A stretch of DNA of 64,000 nucleotides from Jannaschia marina. GTDB lineage: Bacteria; Pseudomonadota; Alphaproteobacteria; Rhodobacterales; Rhodobacteraceae. Both the position numbers and the translations under genes were made by a program. The notes beneath the pieces are model-generated. The model was not told the origin of the DNA, made no database searches, and worked only from the letters and a program-made list of their open reading frames with translations. This document shows positions 59,849 to 64,000 of the stretch, piece by piece; within the stretch, counting starts at the first letter, position 1; each line of letters opens with the position of its first letter. The stretch covers positions 372,001 to 436,000 of the forward strand of contig NZ_JABVAX010000003.1 in NCBI RefSeq assembly GCF_013404595.1, written 5' to 3'.

Positions 59849-60517
59849 ATGACATTCACACAAGACCTGTGGCAGGCAACGGGGGATCTCCAGCAGAAGA
59901 TTCTGGATATGCCGTTCAACCGTGCCCTTGCCGACGGCAGCCTGCCCGTGGAGGTGTTCCAGGGCTACATCGTGCAGGATGCGCACTACCTCGAAGGGTT
60001 CGCACGGGCGCTGGCACTCTCGGCGAGCCGGGGGCCGGAGCCCGAGACCATCGCGCAGCTGGCCGGCTCGGCGAGCGGCGCGATCTTCGTCGAGCGTCAG
60101 TTGCACGGCGAATACATGGCGCTCTACGGCATCAGCCCCGAGACCTTCGCCGCCACGCCGCCGTCCCGCAGCTGCGACCACTACGTTGGCTCGCTCATCC
60201 GTCACGCGGCCGTCTCGCCCTTCGCGGTGGCCGTCTGTGCGCTCCTGCCCTGTTTCTGGATCTACAAGGTGGTCGGCGATCACATCCACGCGGAGGCCGC
60301 GGCGGACCATCCCTATCGTGCCTGGATCGATACCTATGCGGGCGAGGAGTTCGGCGAGGCGGTGCAGAAGATGCTCGACCTGACCGACCGGCTCGGAGCG
60401 GCTGCGGATGCGCCGACGCGCGCGGCGATGCACCGGGCCTTCGCGCAATCCTCGTGGCACGAGTGGATGTTCTGGCAGAGCGCGCACGACCGCGAAGGCT
60501 GGCCCGCGCCGGCCTGA
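59849..60517 (+). CDS. tenA: Thiaminase II / aminopyrimidine aminohydrolase TenA
   Basis: Hydrolyses aminopyrimidine degradation products of thiamine (salvage) and also thiamine. The 222-residue protein keeps Asp44 (VQDAHYLEGF), Cys135 (LLPCFWIYKVVGD) and Glu205 (SSWHEWMFW), exactly at the numbers known for the B. subtilis enzyme, so it should be active. AAAGGG lies seven bases before ATG. It is controlled by the TPP riboswitch upstream; no other thi genes are near, so it is a lone salvage gene in this stretch. Confidence 0.95.
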   Translation: MTFTQDLWQATGDLQQKILDMPFNRALADGSLPVEVFQGYIVQDAHYLEGFARALALSASRGPEPETIAQLAGSASGAIFVERQLHGEYMALYGISPETFAATPPSRSCDHYVGSLIRHAAVSPFAVAVCALLPCFWIYKVVGDHIHAEAAADHPYRAWIDTYAGEEFGEAVQKMLDLTDRLGAAADAPTRAAMHRAFAQSSWHEWMFWQSAHDREGWPAPA

Positions 60518-60556
60518 GGCGGTCGAATGCGGTGAAATCTCGGGGAAGGCCCTTGA

Positions 60557-60574
60557 ACCGTTAGCGCTAACGGT
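60557..60574. promoter_or_regulatory. Palindromic LacI-type operator before edd
   Basis: ACCGTTAGCGCTAACGGT is a perfect 18-bp palindrome, 28 bp before edd. LacI/GntR-like carbohydrate regulators bind such TTAGCGCTAA sequences. The regulator is not in the window. It probably represses or activates the Entner-Doudoroff genes according to sugar supply. Confidence 0.7.
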
Positions 60575-60601
60575 GCATGTCGTCCCCCAAGGAGGCCCGA
60601 T

Positions 60602-62407
60602 ATGCCACTCGACAGCCGAATCGACGCCATCACCGACCGCATCCGCGAACGCTCGCGCGACAGTCGCGCCGACTACCTCTCTCGGATGCGGGCCCAGGCG
60701 CAGCAGGGGCCACGTCGCGCCCATCTCGACTGCGGCAACCAGGCCCATGCCTATGCCGCGATGGGCGAGGCGAAGGGTGATCTGGTGGGGGACCGTGCCC
60801 CGAATATCGGTATCGTTACCGCCTACAACGACATGCTGAGCGCGCATCAGCCGTTCAAGGACTACCCCGACCGCATCAAGGCCGCCGCCCGCGCCGCGGG
60901 GGCGACCGCGCAGGTCGCGGGCGGCGTGCCCGCCATGTGCGACGGCGTCACGCAGGGGCAGCAGGGGATGGAACTCAGCCTCTTCTCGCGTGACGTGATC
61001 GCGCTCGCCACCGGCGTCGCGCTCAGCCACAACACCTTCGACAGCGCCCTCTACCTCGGCATCTGCGACAAGATCGTTCCGGGCCTCGTCATCGCCGCCT
61101 CCACCTTCGGCTACCTGCCGGGCATCTTCGTGCCCGCCGGTCCGATGACGAGCGGCCTTCCGAACGACGAGAAGGCAAAGGTCCGCCGCGACTTCGCCGA
61201 AGGCAAGATCGGCCGCGACAAGCTGATGGAGGCCGAGATGGCCTCCTACCATGGGCCCGGCACCTGTACCTTCTACGGCACCGCCAATTCCAACCAGATG
61301 CTGATGGAGTTCATGGGCCTGCACCTGCCGGGGGCTTCCTTCGTGAACCCCGGCACGCCATTGCGCGATGCGCTGACCGACGCGGCGGCCGTGCGCGCGA
61401 CCGAGATCACCGGCCTCGGCAACGCCTATACGCCGGTTTGCGACATCCTCGACGAGAAGGCCTATGTGAACGGTCTCGTCGGTCTGATGGCGACGGGCGG
61501 GTCGACGAACCTCGTCCTGCATCTGATCGCCATGGCGCGGGCCTCGGGCGTGCGGCTGACCTGCGCCGATTTCGACGCGATTTCCGAGGCGACACCATTG
61601 ATGGCGCGCGTCTATCCGAACGGGCTTGCCGACGTGAACCATTTCCACGCGGCGGGCGGGCTGCCCTACATGATCGGGCGGCTCCTGGAAGCGGGGCTTC
61701 TGCACGACGACGTGTCGACCGTCGCGGGGCAGGGGCTCTCGGCCTACGCGAGCGAGCCGAAACTCGAGGACGGCCGCATCGCCTGGGCCCCGGGGCCGAC
61801 GGAGACGCAGAACGACAGGATCCTGCGCGCGCCGGACGATGCCTTCGCCACGACCGGCGGCTTGAAGCAGGTGCGCGGCAACCTCGGCCTCGGCGTGATG
61901 AAGATTTCCGCCGTCGCCGAGGAGCACCGCATCGTCGAGGCACCTGCGCGCGTGTTCCAGACCCAGCAGGCGGTGAAGGATGCCTTCAAGGCCGGCGAGC
62001 TTGACCGAGACTGCGTCGTCGTCGTCCGCTACCAGGGCCCGCGCGCCAACGGGATGCCCGAGCTGCACGGCCTCACGCCGGTCCTGACGGTGCTGCTGCA
62101 ACGCGGCCACAAGGTCGCGCTCGTGACCGACGGGAGGATGTCGGGGGCGTCGGGCAAGGTGCCCGCGGCCATCCACGTCGCCCCCGAGGCGCTCGATGGG
62201 GGCCTCATCGGCAAGGTGGAGGACGGCGACCTGATCCGCGTCGACGCGACGGCCGGGACGCTCGCTGTCTTGACCGAGGGCGTGGCCGAGCGCACCGTCG
62301 CCGTGCCCGACCTCTCGGCCAACGATCACGGGCTCGGGCGCGAGATGTTCCGCCTGTTCCGCGCCACCGCCGGCCGCGCCGATACCGGAGCGGGGGTGGT
62401 GGTCTGA
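60602..62407 (+). CDS. edd: Phosphogluconate dehydratase Edd
   Basis: First committed step of the Entner-Doudoroff pathway: 6-phosphogluconate to KDPG. A 601-residue dehydratase of the IlvD/Edd family. It has [20 protein letters not shown], the [4Fe-4S] cysteines in [15 protein letters not shown] and [17 protein letters not shown], and [19 protein letters not shown] near the end. AAGGAGG precedes the ATG; a palindromic operator lies just upstream of it. Followed by eda after 70 bp, with a hairpin repeat between them. Confidence 0.97.
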   Translation: MPLDSRIDAITDRIRERSRDSRADYLSRMRAQAQQGPRRAHLDCGNQAHAYAAMGEAKGDLVGDRAPNIGIVTAYNDMLSAHQPFKDYPDRIKAAARAAGATAQVAGGVPAMCDGVTQGQQGMELSLFSRDVIALATGVALSHNTFDSALYLGICDKIVPGLVIAASTFGYLPGIFVPAGPMTSGLPNDEKAKVRRDFAEGKIGRDKLMEAEMASYHGPGTCTFYGTANSNQMLMEFMGLHLPGASFVNPGTPLRDALTDAAAVRATEITGLGNAYTPVCDILDEKAYVNGLVGLMATGGSTNLVLHLIAMARASGVRLTCADFDAISEATPLMARVYPNGLADVNHFHAAGGLPYMIGRLLEAGLLHDDVSTVAGQGLSAYASEPKLEDGRIAWAPGPTETQNDRILRAPDDAFATTGGLKQVRGNLGLGVMKISAVAEEHRIVEAPARVFQTQQAVKDAFKAGELDRDCVVVVRYQGPRANGMPELHGLTPVLTVLLQRGHKVALVTDGRMSGASGKVPAAIHVAPEALDGGLIGKVEDGDLIRVDATAGTLAVLTEGVAERTVAVPDLSANDHGLGREMFRLFRATAGRADTGAGVVV

Positions 62408-62430
62408 CTTGACCGCCGCGCCCGCCTAAG

Positions 62431-62453
62431 ATCCCCGGGTCGAGCCCGAGGAT
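62431..62453. repeat. REP-like hairpin between edd and eda
   Basis: ATCCCCGGGTCGAGCCCGAGGAT folds into a 9-bp stem (one mismatch), followed by GACAC. It resembles the short palindromic repeats common between alphaproteobacterial genes and may tune the edd-eda message. A related element lies after eda. Confidence 0.5.
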
Positions 62454-62477
62454 GACACACCACCGAGAGATCCACCC

Positions 62478-63107
62478 ATGACCCCAGCAGACCAGTCCAA
62501 GGCCGCCCGCGACATCGCCGGACGTGCTCCCGTCATCCCCGTTCTCGTGCTCGACGATGTCGCCCACGCCGCACCGCTGGCCGAGGTGCTCGTCGCCGGC
62601 GGCCTGCCGGCGCTGGAGGTGACGCTGCGCACGCCCGCGGCGCTCGACTGCATCCGCGCCATGGCCGAGGTGCCGGGCGGGATTGTCGGGGCCGGCACGC
62701 TCTTGACGCCGGCAGACGTGAAGGCTGCCAAGGCAGCAGGGGCCACCTTCGGCGTCTCGCCGGGCGCGACGGACACGCTCGTTCAGGCCTGCGTCGACGA
62801 GGGCCTGCCGCTCCTGCCCGGCGCGGCGACCGCGACGGAGGCCATGGCCCTCCTCGAGAAGGGCTACGACATGCTGAAGTTTTTCCCCGCCGAAGCCTCG
62901 GGCGGCGCGCCCGCCCTCAAGGCCATCGGCGCGCCCATCCCGCAGATCGCCTTCTGCCCGACGGGCGGTGTCAGCCCGCAGAACAAGGCCGACTACCTGT
63001 CGCTCCCGAACGTCCTCTGCGTCGGCGGCAGCTGGGTTGCTCCGAAGGCGATGATGCAGTCCGGGGATTGGGACGGGATCGAGGCGCTGGCGAAGGCGGC
63101 GCACTGA
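62478..63107 (+). CDS. eda: KDPG aldolase Eda
   Basis: Splits 2-keto-3-deoxy-6-phosphogluconate to pyruvate and glyceraldehyde-3-phosphate. A 209-residue class I aldolase: Glu47 (PALEVTLRTPAAL), the phosphate loop GAGTLLTPADVKAA and Schiff-base Lys134 (GYDMLKFFPAEASGG). It follows edd in an operon with a 70-bp spacer; the weak GAGAG is its only upstream signal. Confidence 0.97.
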   Translation: MTPADQSKAARDIAGRAPVIPVLVLDDVAHAAPLAEVLVAGGLPALEVTLRTPAALDCIRAMAEVPGGIVGAGTLLTPADVKAAKAAGATFGVSPGATDTLVQACVDEGLPLLPGAATATEAMALLEKGYDMLKFFPAEASGGAPALKAIGAPIPQIAFCPTGGVSPQNKADYLSLPNVLCVGGSWVAPKAMMQSGDWDGIEALAKAAH

Positions 63108-63172
63108 TACGCCGTCATCGTCGGGCCTGACCCTACGATCCACCGTAGGACGAGCGCGGTGCACCATCATGG

Positions 63173-63195
63173 ATGGCCGGGTCCAGCCCGGCCAT
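63173..63195. repeat. REP-like perfect hairpin after eda
   Basis: ATGGCCGGG and CCCGGCCAT form a perfect 9-bp stem around TCCAG. There is no T tract, so a terminator role is weak. It shares the GGGTC-AG-CCCG core with the repeat before eda, suggesting a dispersed repeat family. Confidence 0.55.
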
Positions 63196-63206
63196 GACGC
63201 CAACCT

Positions 63207-64000
63207 TCACACCAAGAGATCGAATCGATCCCGCAGCGCCCGCTCCAGGTCCACCGGAAACGCCGCCGTGTTGGGCCCCGCCAGAAGGTGCGCGCGGCGG
63301 TCGCGGGCCTTCGCCACGAGGTCGGGCTGCCCGGCCTCGGCCCATTCCTTCGGGCTCACCCGGCAGCCGAGCGCGGGATAGACGTATTCCGACTGCATGA
63401 CCGACAGCGTCTCCTCCGTCCCGAGGTAGTGGCCCGGCCCGTCGAGGCAGACCGCGCGCATCGCGTCGAGCGAGAGCGTGGTCTCGTTCACCTCCACCCC
63501 GCGCACGCAGCGCAGGGCCGCGCCGATCATGTCGTCGCCGAGAATCAGGCTCTCGGGGCAGAAGCCCATGAGCGAGCCATGCATCCCCGCCGCCTCGTAG
63601 ACCATGTTGAGCCCGGCGAGGCCCGCCATCACGTCGGACATGCCCTGTTCCCACCCGGCCTGCATGTCCGGCAGCTTGGCGTCCGCCACCCCCGCGGCCG
63701 CGCCGCCGGGCAACCCGTAGAACCGCGCCATCTGCGCGCAGGCCGCCGTCAGGAGCGCCTGTTCGCCCGAGCCGCCGGACATCGCGCCGGTGCGCAGGTC
63801 CGACACGAAGGGCCAGGTGCCGAAGACCGCCCGGTGACCGGGCGCGATCGAATTGACGTAGACGACCCCGGCCAGGCACTCGGCCACCGCCTGCATGATC
63901 GCCCCGGCAAGCGACGCGGGCGCCGTGGCACCCGCCTGACCTGCGGAGAGCAGGAGCACGGGCAGCCCGCCGCGGATACAGGCCTCCATCACCTCGCAGC
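63207..64000 (-). CDS. MttB-superfamily methyltransferase, C-terminal part (cut by window edge)
   Basis: The C-terminal 264 residues of a second trimethylamine-methyltransferase-like protein; the N-terminus lies beyond the end. Similar blocks to the full-length paralogue near 26-27 kb are AVFGTWPFVSDLRTGAMSGG, AKLPDMQAGWEQGMSDVMAG and the glycine-rich GPGHYLGTEETLSVM. No in-frame UAG is seen in this part, so it is not a pyrrolysine enzyme as far as visible. It converges with eda. Confidence 0.85.
   Translation of the reverse strand, partial: CEVMEACIRGGLPVLLLSAGQAGATAPASLAGAIMQAVAECLAGVVYVNSIAPGHRAVFGTWPFVSDLRTGAMSGGSGEQALLTAACAQMARFYGLPGGAAAGVADAKLPDMQAGWEQGMSDVMAGLAGLNMVYEAAGMHGSLMGFCPESLILGDDMIGAALRCVRGVEVNETTLSLDAMRAVCLDGPGHYLGTEETLSVMQSEYVYPALGCRVSPKEWAEAGQPDLVAKARDRRAHLLAGPNTAAFPVDLERALRDRFDLLV

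Noticed and set aside
59153-62329. A 1058-codon minus-strand frame opposite tenA and edd
   Set aside because: Artefact of GC-rich third positions; overlaps several well-supported genes.

Overview
The window is a high-GC, gene-dense chromosomal segment of an alphaproteobacterium, almost certainly a Rhodobacterales (Roseobacter/Rhodobacter group) member. The clues are an adjacent sciP-ctrA pair, several small families typical of this order (DUF6477, DUF6456, DUF6525, DUF2852, Usg, IalB), SOS boxes of the GTTC-N7-GTTC type, a trpG-trpD-trpC-moaC-moeA run, and RTX proteins ending in a Hint domain. I see no prophage, IS element, CRISPR array or rRNA.

Layout. 1-7.4 kb: trmFO (cut by the window edge), a LysR regulator, gyrA, usg, a dsbB/yqaA pair and a zinc peptidase. 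7.4-13.1 kb: tRNA-Leu(CAA), an AT-rich gene-free stretch, and a 1548-residue RTX-Hint protein containing a perfect 738-bp internal duplication. 13.1-24 kb: envelope functions: an orphan FbpC-like ATPase, a divergent pair predicted to cut and make 3-3 peptidoglycan crosslinks, lpxD with its own acyl carrier protein and ketoacyl synthase, a leishmanolysin-like protease, an IalB protein and a HerA-like ATPase. 24-32 kb: guaA, an MttB-superfamily methyltransferase, the DUF6477/DUF6456 divergent pair, gltA and gltX. 32-41 kb: comEC, lexA with its SOS box, the moeA-moaC-trpC-trpD-trpG cluster, and a YibQ-type divergent deacetylase. 41-50 kb: arginyltransferase, RDD and DUF2852 membrane proteins, a frameshifted zinT behind a perfect Zur box, an AGCS symporter with a universal stress protein, a decayed Hint-domain gene, phoX with a Pho box, and mnmA. 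50-58 kb: sciP, ctrA, ligA, recG, an SOS-box-preceded 41-residue membrane peptide, and a soluble chemoreceptor. 58-64 kb: a NifU-like scaffold, hisI, a TPP riboswitch with tenA, the Entner-Doudoroff genes edd and eda behind a palindromic operator, and part of a second MttB-superfamily gene.

How the genes work together. Three regulators encoded here also have likely target sites here: CtrA (near-consensus sites at ctrA, comEC and the DUF6477/DUF6456 promoter region), LexA (boxes at lexA and at the small ORF after recG), and SciP, the expected CtrA antagonist. Zur and PhoB are not in the window, but their boxes precede zinT and phoX.

The most promising undescribed element is the small membrane protein at 56543-56668. 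It has a strong ribosome binding site and lies directly downstream of a LexA-type box, next to recG. It resembles in design, though not demonstrably in sequence, the SOS-induced division inhibitor SidA of Caulobacter. Two genes (zinT and the second Hint gene) are broken; the Hint gene carries both a nonsense codon and a frameshift, so it is unlikely to be only a sequencing error.
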